Assembly (NCBI GenBank): GCA_016933045.1
Contig: JAFGBR010000050.1
Location: forward strand, 310,001-374,000
Length of the DNA stretch: 64,000 nt
Origin: Marinilabiliaceae bacterium
Lineage (GTDB): Bacteria > Bacteroidota > Bacteroidia > Bacteroidales > Marinilabiliaceae
Direction: 5' to 3'
Under the pieces are notes generated by a model that ran no database searches, had not been told where the DNA came from, and saw only the letters and a list, made by a program, of their open reading frames with translations. A program made the position numbers and the translations under genes. This document shows, one piece after another, positions 1 through 7,861 of the stretch (position 1 is the stretch's first letter; each line of letters opens with the position of its first letter).

Positions 1-1
1 T

Positions 2-979
2 GTACATCCCAAAGAACAGTTTGAAGGTCAGAATTCAGTAGAAAAATTACTAAAAATTATTATTGAGGTTAAAGAAAAATTTAAATCGGATCATATTGTA
101 AATATTTTATGCGGCACTGTTAATACTGCAATTAAATCATATAAACATAACGAATTAGAACTTTTTGGTTGTGGCGATGACGAAGATGAAAAATATTGGA
201 ATGCTGTAATCCGCCAATCGTTAGTTGCCGGATACCTTTCGAAAGACATTGAAAATTACGGTATTCTTAAAATAACTGAAGCAGGTCAGCAATTTTTAAT
301 ACATCCTGAATCGTTTATGATAACAAAAGACCATGACTACGATAATGCTGAAGATGAATTAACAGCTGGAGGAACTGCCGCTGTAGATCCTGTACTTTTT
401 TCAATGCTAAAAGATCTGCGAAAAAAAGTTGCTCATAAAAAAGAATTACCTCCATTTGTTATTTTTCAGGATCCTTCACTTGAAGCAATGGCAACCTATT
501 ACCCTGTTAACATCGACGAACTCCAAAATATTCCAGGTGTAGGTTCTGGTAAAGCAAAACGTTTTGGAAAAGAATTCATTGACATTATTAAACGTCATGT
601 CGAAGAAAACGAAATTGACCGTCCTATGGACATGGTGGTAAAAACAGTTGCCAACAAATCAAAAAATAAAATTGCTATTATTCAGGGAATTGATCGCAAA
701 ATCCCACTCGACGACTTAGCTAATTCCAAAGGACTATCGATGGATGAATTGCTTAAAGAAGTAGAGTCGATAGTTTATTCAGGAACAAAAGTTAATATCG
801 ATTACCACATTGATGAAGTAATGGACGAAGATCACCGCGATGATATTTTTTATTATTTCAAAGAAGAAGCTGAAAGTGACGACATTAACGCTGCTCTTGA
901 AGAATTAGGTGAAGATGAATATAGCGAAGAAGAGATAAGAATGATTAGAATAAAATTTATCTCAGAAGTTGGAAACTAA
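2..979 (+). CDS. recQ: ATP-dependent DNA helicase RecQ, C-terminal part (5' end outside window)
   Basis: The open frame runs in from base 2 without a start, so the gene is cut by the window edge. About 325 residues remain of a protein usually 700 or more long in Bacteroidota. The visible part holds the end of the RQC winged-helix region (GCGDDEDEKYWNAVIRQSLV, then LKITEAGQQFL), followed by an HRDC domain (DLRKKVAHKKELPPFVIFQD, then the helix-hairpin-helix-like NIPGVGSGKAKRFG) and an acidic C-terminal extension with a probable winged-helix. RecQ unwinds DNA 3' to 5' in recombination and fork repair. The helicase core with Walker motifs lies upstream of the window and cannot be checked. The first in-frame ATG in the window (317) is internal and is not the start. 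Confidence 0.9.
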   Translation, partial: VHPKEQFEGQNSVEKLLKIIIEVKEKFKSDHIVNILCGTVNTAIKSYKHNELELFGCGDDEDEKYWNAVIRQSLVAGYLSKDIENYGILKITEAGQQFLIHPESFMITKDHDYDNAEDELTAGGTAAVDPVLFSMLKDLRKKVAHKKELPPFVIFQDPSLEAMATYYPVNIDELQNIPGVGSGKAKRFGKEFIDIIKRHVEENEIDRPMDMVVKTVANKSKNKIAIIQGIDRKIPLDDLANSKGLSMDELLKEVESIVYSGTKVNIDYHIDEVMDEDHRDDIFYYFKEEAESDDINAALEELGEDEYSEEEIRMIRIKFISEVGN

Positions 980-992
980 TTTTACTTCTGAC

Positions 993-2996
993 TTAAAAAG
1001 ACAAACGTATTTGAAAAGCCAGTTCTGTCTTATCATTTCCACTTATTTCATTAATTCCCGTTCCTATCGAACTCCTATTATTATAATGCCAGTTGGAAAT
1101 TCTAAAATATCCGGTAAAAATACGCGAAAACCGATACGATATATTTAAAAGTATACGCGAACCGTTGCCCGAAAAAGCAGGCACCGAAAATGCATACAAA
1201 ACATCCGGTTCATAAGCATATATTCGGCTGTTATAATCGTCAGTATCGAAATGACTATATCGAAAAGTTGTTTTTAAACACTTTGTTTTTGAAGTAAAAA
1301 CAATATCCTGATAAAAAAGCCAACCATAACTATTATCAGAAATTTCGGGAGAATAAATACTATGTTCAACTCTGGTAACCACATTCCAGCAGTTCGATAT
1401 ATTATAATTACTCTGAAAACGATACTGATGTTGATTAATTGATTGAACTCCTAATTTCAAAAATTCACTACTATTATTTTTCATAAATTGTTTCAATCTA
1501 TACCTAATCTGAATAGTTGATCTGCTACTCAAATCACGATCAACACTAACCATCGTTTCCGAACTAACAGAAAGCTTATCAACAAGATATTTTAACCAAT
1601 TATACCTAATAATAGAATGATACAACGATAGTGCTGTCTTTTCAAAAGGTTTCATATATAATCCAAAAACAACTCTTTCTTCTCCAGAATTATTTACCGA
1701 TGCTGACCTTACACATTGATAAGGTGCATAAAACCCATGATCGAAATAACGCATCTGAGCAGAAAACTTAAAACTAGAACGCGGCTCCCACATAAAACCC
1801 TGCAATAACGATTTATTTGAAAAATCATTTAATGCCAACTCACCAAACATAATTACATTTCCAACAATAGTCGAATAAGTTAACCATGTATTAATCAATG
1901 ACTCCCCCGAATAACTAAAATACTGATACATTTTTTTAGATGTTAATAACGAATTATTCAACCTGTAATGATAAAAGCCACCTTCGATATTAACTTGCTT
2001 TATGCATGATTTAATTATTGATCCAAACATCAATTCGCCAACACGTTTCCTGTTATCTATTTCAGATTCGGTTCTATGAAAACCAGTCAATTGTAATTGA
2101 ACCGATATTGAATCTAAGTAGCTGGCATCAATTTTTTTATAACTAAAAAAGGGCGTTAATACAAAATTCCTCCATAAATTAATCTCCACTCCAATGCCAT
2201 TCAGATAGTTCAATTCATTAGTTCCATTATAACCTCTTACAGGTTTTGATCTATCCATAATATTTGAAGGATCCGCCAAGTAGGATCTTGAATACCCATT
2301 CGACAATGCCATACCTTGACCTGAATGCAAACGATAACTGCCAATAACCAACTTTTGTATCTTTGAATCATTAGTATATTGTGCATATCCAACTAAGAAA
2401 TCGGGCAATTGAGTTTTATTGTTAACATAAACCTCACCAGGATCCTTTTCCATAGCAATGCCAAGCTTAATATTACCAAACTCCAAATCACTCCTTAAAA
2501 GAAATCTTTGCTTATTCCCAGCAAAAACAGGATCATTAGCATCGTCCTTAATGTAACCTCGTGGTGTTTGAACAATACTGTTAAATCTTGAAATTACATT
2601 CAATCCGGCATTGTAACGACCAATCTCCTTTAATGGCTCAACAACAAAAAAAGGTTTCATCAAATCAATTATTCTATCATCAAAACCCTCTACCCCTTGT
2701 AATTCGTAGATAGTAAGCATAGAGCCATTTTCGTATAAATAATACAATAAATTCTCTATTTGAATATCCGATAGAAAAAAAAACTTCTCCAATTCTTCTT
2801 TTTTTACTGCATTAATATTTAATGGAGATATACTAACTTTTATAAAAAAATCCAAATTCTCATCCCAATCAACTTCAATACCCTCCTCGGCAATCATCTC
2901 CATCCAATCATCTATCAAAAAAGATTCATTCTGACCAGATAAATAATGGCAAAACAGTAATAAAAGGATTATTATTAGAAAACTCTTCAAAACCAT
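993..2996 (-). CDS. Helix-hairpin-helix domain protein with probable outer-membrane barrel
   Basis: This 667-residue protein starts with a signal peptide (hydrophobic FLIIILLLLFCHYLSG, cleavage probably near residue 21). Residues about 45-120 form a ComEA-like pair of helix-hairpin-helix motifs (SPLNINAVKKEELEKFFFLS and TIYELQGVEGFDDRIIDLMK). The remaining 500 or so residues are rich in aromatic, alternating beta strands and end in Phe (LAFQIRLSF), as outer-membrane beta-barrels do. Exported HhH proteins of this architecture are common in Bacteroidota, where the HhH part is unlikely to touch DNA. One base separates its ATG from the stop of the upstream PorV/PorQ-like gene, so the two are probably co-translated. 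The exact function is unknown. Confidence 0.7.
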   Translation of the reverse strand: MVLKSFLIIILLLLFCHYLSGQNESFLIDDWMEMIAEEGIEVDWDENLDFFIKVSISPLNINAVKKEELEKFFFLSDIQIENLLYYLYENGSMLTIYELQGVEGFDDRIIDLMKPFFVVEPLKEIGRYNAGLNVISRFNSIVQTPRGYIKDDANDPVFAGNKQRFLLRSDLEFGNIKLGIAMEKDPGEVYVNNKTQLPDFLVGYAQYTNDSKIQKLVIGSYRLHSGQGMALSNGYSRSYLADPSNIMDRSKPVRGYNGTNELNYLNGIGVEINLWRNFVLTPFFSYKKIDASYLDSISVQLQLTGFHRTESEIDNRKRVGELMFGSIIKSCIKQVNIEGGFYHYRLNNSLLTSKKMYQYFSYSGESLINTWLTYSTIVGNVIMFGELALNDFSNKSLLQGFMWEPRSSFKFSAQMRYFDHGFYAPYQCVRSASVNNSGEERVVFGLYMKPFEKTALSLYHSIIRYNWLKYLVDKLSVSSETMVSVDRDLSSRSTIQIRYRLKQFMKNNSSEFLKLGVQSINQHQYRFQSNYNISNCWNVVTRVEHSIYSPEISDNSYGWLFYQDIVFTSKTKCLKTTFRYSHFDTDDYNSRIYAYEPDVLYAFSVPAFSGNGSRILLNISYRFSRIFTGYFRISNWHYNNRSSIGTGINEISGNDKTELAFQIRLSF

Positions 2997-2997
2997 T

Positions 2998-3816
2998 TTA
3001 TTTATTAATATTATATGCTAATGAAATAGAGGAAATAAAACCTAAAGGTTGGTGATACAAAAAACCTAAGTTTATATCGAATGATCTGATAATAATTCCC
3101 ACCCCCGAAGAAATCTCATTTCGTGAATAAGAATAACCAATCCGCCCAATAAAACCCTTATACAACTCACTCTGAACAGCATTTGAAATATTTGGCGATG
3201 AGTCATATTCCTTTTCAAATTCAATATAGTATGTTGATGATTTCATAAATTTCCACCCTATTCCGTATGATATTTGTCCCGGTATTTCATAATCATAATA
3301 CTGATATTCTATCGATGACTGCTCGGGATTAAACAAATGAACCCCAATTGTTAATTGAGGTAAAACCGAATAAATCAATCCAAAATCAGATATGAGTGTA
3401 TTAAAATAACCAGAACCTGATATATAAACCGACCAATAATTCAACTGAAAACCGGCCAACACCTTCGTTCCAAAAAATCTGGAATAACCTAATGTATAAC
3501 GCGAAATATTTAAATCGGAAAATCCAAACTGGAAAGGGGCAGCATTAATAATTCCGAATTTTGTTGGAACAATACACGAAAAACCTCTTGTTGTCAACTC
3601 TTTTAAAGAGTATCTGTTTTCAACCAGTAAAGCAAACTCTGTACTCTTAGCAGAACCATTACCAGCAGGATTTCCCTGAACGCTCCATTCATTTGACAGA
3701 GTTACATCGCACGATGATAATGCCAAACTAACAGGATTAGAGTGTAAAACACCTTGTCCAATTATCGGGGTTAAAGAAGATATGTAAAGGATTATTAAAA
3801 AAAATTTCAACAACAT
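2998..3816 (-). CDS. PorV/PorQ-like outer-membrane beta-barrel protein
   Basis: A 272-residue exported protein: signal peptide (LLKFFLIILYISSLTPIIGQ), then a GNPAG motif near residue 55 and amphipathic aromatic strands to the end, the pattern of PorV/PorQ/UPF0164-type barrels of Bacteroidota. I take the ATG at 3816; the frame extends five codons to a TTG at 3831, but the ATG directly precedes the signal peptide. It is the first gene of a two-gene unit with the HhH/barrel gene at 993-2996. PorV and PorQ belong to type IX secretion, but this assignment is only at fold level. It could equally be an uncharacterised barrel partner of its neighbour. Confidence 0.6.
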   Translation of the reverse strand: MLLKFFLIILYISSLTPIIGQGVLHSNPVSLALSSCDVTLSNEWSVQGNPAGNGSAKSTEFALLVENRYSLKELTTRGFSCIVPTKFGIINAAPFQFGFSDLNISRYTLGYSRFFGTKVLAGFQLNYWSVYISGSGYFNTLISDFGLIYSVLPQLTIGVHLFNPEQSSIEYQYYDYEIPGQISYGIGWKFMKSSTYYIEFEKEYDSSPNISNAVQSELYKGFIGRIGYSYSRNEISSGVGIIIRSFDINLGFLYHQPLGFISSISLAYNINK

Positions 3817-3904
3817 TATAAAAACATACAATTGATTTGTTTATCATAAGATAAGACAATAAACTTAAAAATCAAAAAGTAAATTAATTTATAAAATTAC
3901 TGAA

Positions 3905-3935
3905 TCAAAAAACCCTGGCATTACCAGGGTTAATA
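3905..3935 (-). terminator. Intrinsic terminator after purE
   Basis: Inverted repeat AACCCTGG/CCAGGGTT (3911-3918 with 3924-3931) with a five-base loop. Read on the minus strand it is followed by a run of T, as expected just after the purE stop at 3943. Confidence 0.85.
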
Positions 3936-3942
3936 AAAAATA

Positions 3943-4452
3943 TTAGTTAGTCTTAAATTCAAATGAAACAGTTTTTAATTCATCATTTGCCTGCTCAATC
4001 TTATTCTTCAACCCTTCTTTAAAATTCTGTAATCGTTTAGCCAACTCATCATCAGCAAGTGAAAGCATTTGCACAGCTAAAATACCAGCATTTTGGGCTC
4101 CATTAATACCAACAGTTGCTACAGGAATCCCCGGAGGCATCTGCACAATTGCTAATAAAGCATCTAACCCTTCTAACGATGCTTTAACAGGCACTCCAAT
4201 CACGGGCAATTTAGTCATTGAAGCAATAACACCTGGCAAATGAGCAGCCATACCAGCAGCCGCAATAATAACTTTTATTCCTCTCATCTCAGCTTCTTTC
4301 GCAAATTTTTCCACAGCTTCGGGAGTACGATGTGCCGAAAGTGCATTTATTTCAAATGGCACTTTTAACTCATTTAACAGCTGAGCTGTTTTCTCCATCA
4401 CAGGCAAATCAGACGTACTACCCATGATAATACTAACTCTTGGTTTCATCAT
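3943..4452 (-). CDS. purE: N5-carboxyaminoimidazole ribonucleotide mutase PurE (class I)
   Basis: PurE moves the carboxyl group of N5-CAIR to give CAIR in purine synthesis. Seen in the 169-residue product: the phosphate-binding N terminus IIMGSTSDLPVM, the catalytic SAHRTPE loop, and AAAGMAAHLPGVIASMT, all in the usual order. The frame stays open upstream to 4563, but that extension is a hydrophobic stretch foreign to PurE; two adjacent ATGs at 4452 and 4449 give the normal family length. It is divergent from hpt, another purine gene, across about 115 bases. Confidence 0.95.
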   Translation of the reverse strand: MMKPRVSIIMGSTSDLPVMEKTAQLLNELKVPFEINALSAHRTPEAVEKFAKEAEMRGIKVIIAAAGMAAHLPGVIASMTKLPVIGVPVKASLEGLDALLAIVQMPPGIPVATVGINGAQNAGILAVQMLSLADDELAKRLQNFKEGLKNKIEQANDELKTVSFEFKTN

Positions 4453-4532
4453 TTTTAAATACTTATAATAAATGTTTAAAACAAAACTAACACCAACAAA
4501 CAAAAACAAGCAAACAGTTGGACTAATTTTTA

Positions 4533-4540
4533 TATTTTTG
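4533..4540 (+). promoter_or_regulatory. Possible -7 box (TATTTTTG) for hpt
   Basis: This matches the Bacteroidota -7 consensus TAnnTTTG and lies 27 bases before the hpt start. No TTTG element is seen at the usual 19-21 base distance upstream, so support is partial. Confidence 0.35.
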
Positions 4541-4567
4541 TCACCAAATTTAATGTAATACACTCAA

Positions 4568-5104
4568 TTGAAACAAATTCAACTGGCAAATAAAACTTTC
4601 GAGCTTAGTATTCCGCAATCAAAAATTGATTCGGCTATTGAATTCATTGCAAATGAAATGAATAATCATCTCAAAAATAAAGATCCATTGTTTCTTTGTA
4701 TTTTAAATGGTTCTTTCATGTTTGCTGCTGATCTTATAAAAAAAATAACATTTAATTGTCAAATAAGTTTTGTAAAACTTTCGTCATACGAAGGAACTAT
4801 TTCTACAGGTAATGTAAAATCAATCATTGGATTAAATGAATCAATCGAAAACAGAACAGTTATTATTCTTGAAGACATTATTGACACAGGGATTACAATT
4901 GATAATATTATTAACCAGATAAAAAAACTTAACCCTAAAGAGATAAAAGTTGCATCATTATTTTTCAAACCAACAGTTTGTAAATCAAAAAATAAATTTG
5001 ATTATATAGGATTAGAAATTCCTAATGATTTTGTAGTAGGATATGGACTTGATTATAAAGGTTACGGTAGAAATTTAACAGACCTATATACCGTTATTGA
5101 TTAG
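4568..5104 (+). CDS. hpt: Hypoxanthine phosphoribosyltransferase, TTG start
   Basis: Salvages hypoxanthine/guanine with PRPP to IMP/GMP in the cytosol. The 178-residue protein shows the PRPP-binding motif VIILEDIIDTGITI at about residues 98-111 and the FLCILNGSFMFAADLIKKI loop near residue 45, both family hallmarks. The start is unusual: an in-frame TAA at 4556-4558 rules out any earlier start, and the next in-frame ATG would remove some 30 residues that precede the conserved core, so TTG at 4568 is the best choice. It lies 41 bases before adk with no terminator between, suggesting an hpt-adk transcript of purine nucleotide metabolism. Confidence 0.92.
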   Translation: MKQIQLANKTFELSIPQSKIDSAIEFIANEMNNHLKNKDPLFLCILNGSFMFAADLIKKITFNCQISFVKLSSYEGTISTGNVKSIIGLNESIENRTVIILEDIIDTGITIDNIINQIKKLNPKEIKVASLFFKPTVCKSKNKFDYIGLEIPNDFVVGYGLDYKGYGRNLTDLYTVID

Positions 5105-5145
5105 CAAACAATAAATTATATATAAATAATTAAATAGATTTTAAA

Positions 5146-5718
5146 ATGTTAAACGTTGTTATTTTCGGCCCTCCTGGATCTGGCAAAGGAACACAAAGTG
5201 AAAAAATTATTGAAAAATATGGCCTTGAACATATCTCAACAGGCGATTTATTACGATATGAAATAAGTCACCATACACACCTTGGAGCATTAGCAAAAAG
5301 CTATATCGATAAAGGAAATTTAGTTCCCGATGATTTAATCATTGACATGATTGACAGCAAGATTGACAAACTGCATAACATTCCAGGTATAATTTTCGAT
5401 GGATTCCCTAGAACTGTTGAGCAAGCCGAAGCCTTAAAAGAACTACTAAATTCGCACGGCGAAGAAGTAAGCGTTATGGTTAACCTTAATGTTGATCGCC
5501 AAGAGCTTATCGACCGATTATTAAAAAGGGGTGAAACTTCTGGCCGAACAGATGATAATTTAGAAACAATTGAGAAACGACTTTCGGTTTACGAATCGCA
5601 AACAACTCCTGTAATTGACTACTACAAGAAAGAAAAAAAACTAGTTGAAATTAAAGGAATTGGAAACATCGACGATATTTTCGGACGAATTGCTAATGCT
5701 CTCGATAAAATAAAATAA
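5146..5718 (+). CDS. adk: Adenylate kinase
   Basis: Interconverts ATP + AMP and 2 ADP. The P-loop [10 protein letters not shown] is at residues 8-17, followed by the AMP-binding STGDLLR and [11 protein letters not shown]. At 190 residues with a short LID ([13 protein letters not shown]) lacking the four zinc-binding Cys, it is the short form. It follows hpt by 41 bases and is closed by a hairpin terminator before obg. Confidence 0.96.
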   Translation: MLNVVIFGPPGSGKGTQSEKIIEKYGLEHISTGDLLRYEISHHTHLGALAKSYIDKGNLVPDDLIIDMIDSKIDKLHNIPGIIFDGFPRTVEQAEALKELLNSHGEEVSVMVNLNVDRQELIDRLLKRGETSGRTDDNLETIEKRLSVYESQTTPVIDYYKKEKKLVEIKGIGNIDDIFGRIANALDKIK

Positions 5719-5736
5719 TTATAATTTAGTATTTAT

Positions 5737-5770
5737 AGCCACGACAAAATATTATTTGCCGTGGCTTTTT
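5737..5770 (+). terminator. Intrinsic terminator between adk and obg
   Basis: Perfect 7-bp stem AGCCACG/CGTGGCT (5737-5743 with 5760-5766), 16-base loop, followed directly by five T. The obg ATG is only 16 bases further on, so obg either has a promoter within this stretch or is read through. Confidence 0.75.
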
Positions 5771-5785
5771 GTAAATCTTTATAAT

Positions 5786-6793
5786 ATGGCCAGTTCAAAT
5801 TTTGTAGATTATGTAAAAATCTTTTGCCGATCAGGAAAAGGAGGTGCAGGTTCTGCTCACTTGCGCAGAGAAAAATTTGTTCAAATGGGAGGTCCCGATG
5901 GCGGTGATGGAGGAAGAGGTGGTCATATTATTGTTAAGGGAAACCGAAATTTATGGACACTCCTTCATTTAAAATATGAACGCCATATTTTTGCCGGCAA
6001 TGGGGGCAATGGAAGTAAACAAAAAAGCTTTGGAGCCGACGGCGAAGATAAAGTTATTGAAGTTCCACTTGGTACTGTTATTAAAGATGCAGATACCGGC
6101 CATTTCTTATTCGAAATAACCGAAGACGGTGAAGAACAAATTTTAGTAAAAGGAGGTCGGGGAGGATTAGGAAACTGGCATTTTAGAACAGCAACCCATC
6201 AAACTCCGCGATTTGCACAACCCGGAGAAGCAGCCGTTGAATTATCTGCTGTACTTGAATTAAAAATACTGGCCGATGTTGGTCTGGTAGGATTTCCTAA
6301 TGCCGGAAAATCAACTCTACTGGCTTCAATTTCGGCTGCTAAACCCGAAATTGCCGATTACCCCTTTACTACTCTTGTGCCAAACCTGGGTATTGTTAGT
6401 TACAGAAACAACCGATCTTTCGTTATGGCTGACATTCCTGGTATTATTGAAGGAGCCAGTAAAGGAAAAGGCTTAGGTTTACGATTTTTAAGACACATAG
6501 AACGAAACTCCATATTACTTTTCTTAATACCGTCCGACAGTAAAGACATTAAAGAAGACTACAGAATTCTTTTAAACGAACTTAAAGAATACAACCCCGA
6601 ACTATTAGATAAACGAAGGTTATTAGGAATATCGAAATGTGATATGCTTGACGATGAACTGATTTTAGAAATACAGGATCAATTACCCGATATCCCCAGT
6701 GTATTCTTTTCTTCTGTTTCTGGAAACGGAATTACAAATTTAAAAGATATAATATGGAAAGAACTTGAAGTTTCAAATAATAATATCCTTTAA
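5786..6793 (+). CDS. obg: GTPase Obg/CgtA
   Basis: A ribosome-associated GTPase used in 50S maturation and stress control. The 335-residue protein has the N-terminal glycine-rich Obg fold (residues 1-160; [22 protein letters not shown]) and a G domain with G1 [11 protein letters not shown]3 [11 protein letters not shown]4 SKCD and G5 SSVSG. It lacks the C-terminal OCT domain of some Obg proteins. ATG 5786 was chosen over a TTG at 5756 because [13 protein letters not shown] is the normal family N terminus and the extra ten codons overlap the terminator stem. Confidence 0.95.
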   Translation: MASSNFVDYVKIFCRSGKGGAGSAHLRREKFVQMGGPDGGDGGRGGHIIVKGNRNLWTLLHLKYERHIFAGNGGNGSKQKSFGADGEDKVIEVPLGTVIKDADTGHFLFEITEDGEEQILVKGGRGGLGNWHFRTATHQTPRFAQPGEAAVELSAVLELKILADVGLVGFPNAGKSTLLASISAAKPEIADYPFTTLVPNLGIVSYRNNRSFVMADIPGIIEGASKGKGLGLRFLRHIERNSILLFLIPSDSKDIKEDYRILLNELKEYNPELLDKRRLLGISKCDMLDDELILEIQDQLPDIPSVFFSSVSGNGITNLKDIIWKELEVSNNNIL

Positions 6794-6933
6794 ATAATTA
6801 AAACATACCTCAAAAAATAAATAATTTAATAGCTAAAAAATACAATTTCTTATTATCCAAATAAAAAGTTGACATACATAGACAATTTGGTTCAAAATTA
6901 AGTTATAATAAAACAGTTTGTTTTTAAATCTGC

Positions 6934-6941
6934 TATATTTG
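6934..6941 (+). promoter_or_regulatory. Possible -7 box (TATATTTG) for the cassette 1 lipoprotein
   Basis: Matches TAnnTTTG, 26 bases before the ATG. A TTTG lies at 6917-6920, but the 13-base gap is shorter than the usual 19-21, so this is tentative. Confidence 0.35.
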
Positions 6942-6967
6942 TAAAAACTAATAGAAATATTAATGCC

Positions 6968-7786
6968 ATGAATAAACTAGCAATTAAAATTATTTCGCAT
7001 CTCTTTAGTATTACAATTGTCATTTCACTTTTTACAGCATGCAATTGCAGTCAGAAATCATCAGATAAAACCACGAAAAAAGAAATTGAACAAGAAGTTA
7101 AAGAATTTGTATATCCACTTCCTACTTCATTTGAAGTTACCGAAATGTTAAACCGAATTGGAGCTTCTTATATCTTAACACTATCAAACTCCGAAACAAA
7201 TGTTAACAAGTACCTGACTGAAAAAAGTCAGGCATTAAATCTTGGTGTTTATGGAGCAGACCTAAGCTACGCAAGTACTTATCGCCAACGTCAGGAAACA
7301 ATGAACTACATGTCGGTTTCCAAAGCACTAATTGAAGAATTAAATATTAGTGCTGCCGTTGATCCTGACATTATTGATAAAATCGAACAACTGGGTGATG
7401 ATAAAGATGCACTTGTTAAAATTATTACAAACTCGTTTTATAACACTTATAACTATCTAAAAAAGAACGATCGGGGAGGTGTAGCTTCTATAATTATGGC
7501 CGGCAGTTGGGTAGAAGGACTTTTCATTGCAACCCATATTTCTGATGATACATTTAACAATAAAGAAATGGTTAAAATTGTATTAGACCAAAAAAAATCA
7601 CTTGACCAGCTACTTAATATTATGGCAAAAGATCAGGAAAGCAAAGACGTAAAAGAAGTTTTCTCTGATCTTAAACCTTTAAAAGATATTTACGACTCAA
7701 TTGAACAAGATGCTATTACCGAACAACAGATGGAAAACATTAAGACTGCGGTAAATGAACTTCGTGAGAAAATTGTTTCTCAATAA
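6968..7786 (+). CDS. Lipoprotein of unknown function, partner of ABCG-type transporter (cassette 1)
   Basis: I do not recognise a characterised family. The 272-residue product has a lipoprotein signal peptide with the lipid-attachment Cys at residue 25 (ISLFTAC). The mature part is helical and charged. Two stretches, ALNLGVYGADLSYAS (about residues 90-104) and SIIMAGSWVEGLFIATHI (about 172-189), recur almost unchanged in the lipoprotein at 33143-34054, so the two are paralogues. Both sit next to a paralogous 1000-residue ABC transporter, which points to a joint role in the envelope. A 13-bp hairpin lies between this gene and its transporter. Confidence 0.75.
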   Translation: MNKLAIKIISHLFSITIVISLFTACNCSQKSSDKTTKKEIEQEVKEFVYPLPTSFEVTEMLNRIGASYILTLSNSETNVNKYLTEKSQALNLGVYGADLSYASTYRQRQETMNYMSVSKALIEELNISAAVDPDIIDKIEQLGDDKDALVKIITNSFYNTYNYLKKNDRGGVASIIMAGSWVEGLFIATHISDDTFNNKEMVKIVLDQKKSLDQLLNIMAKDQESKDVKEVFSDLKPLKDIYDSIEQDAITEQQMENIKTAVNELREKIVSQ

Positions 7787-7803
7787 AAAACTCAAAATCA
7801 ACC

Positions 7804-7840
7804 TAAAGGAACTTTCATCAACAGAAAGTTCCTTTATTTA
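7804..7840 (+). terminator. Hairpin between lipoprotein and ABC transporter (attenuator or partial terminator)
   Basis: Perfect 13-bp stem TAAAGGAACTTTC/GAAAGTTCCTTTA (7804-7816 with 7824-7836), seven-base loop, followed by an interrupted T-rich stretch. The ABC gene starts 26 bases after the stem, so the hairpin may lower its expression relative to the lipoprotein. Confidence 0.6.
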
Positions 7841-7861
7841 ATTTTCTAAAACTGTTGATTA

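Noticed and set aside
317-979. Free-standing HRDC protein starting at ATG 317
   Set aside because: The frame is open to the window edge and encodes RQC residues upstream, so it is the tail of recQ.
3943-4563. Longer PurE start at 4563
   Set aside because: The extra 37 residues are hydrophobic and not part of PurE; ATG 4452/4449 gives the family N terminus.
4759-4968. Open frame antisense to hpt
   Set aside because: Shadow of a well-supported gene; no family features.
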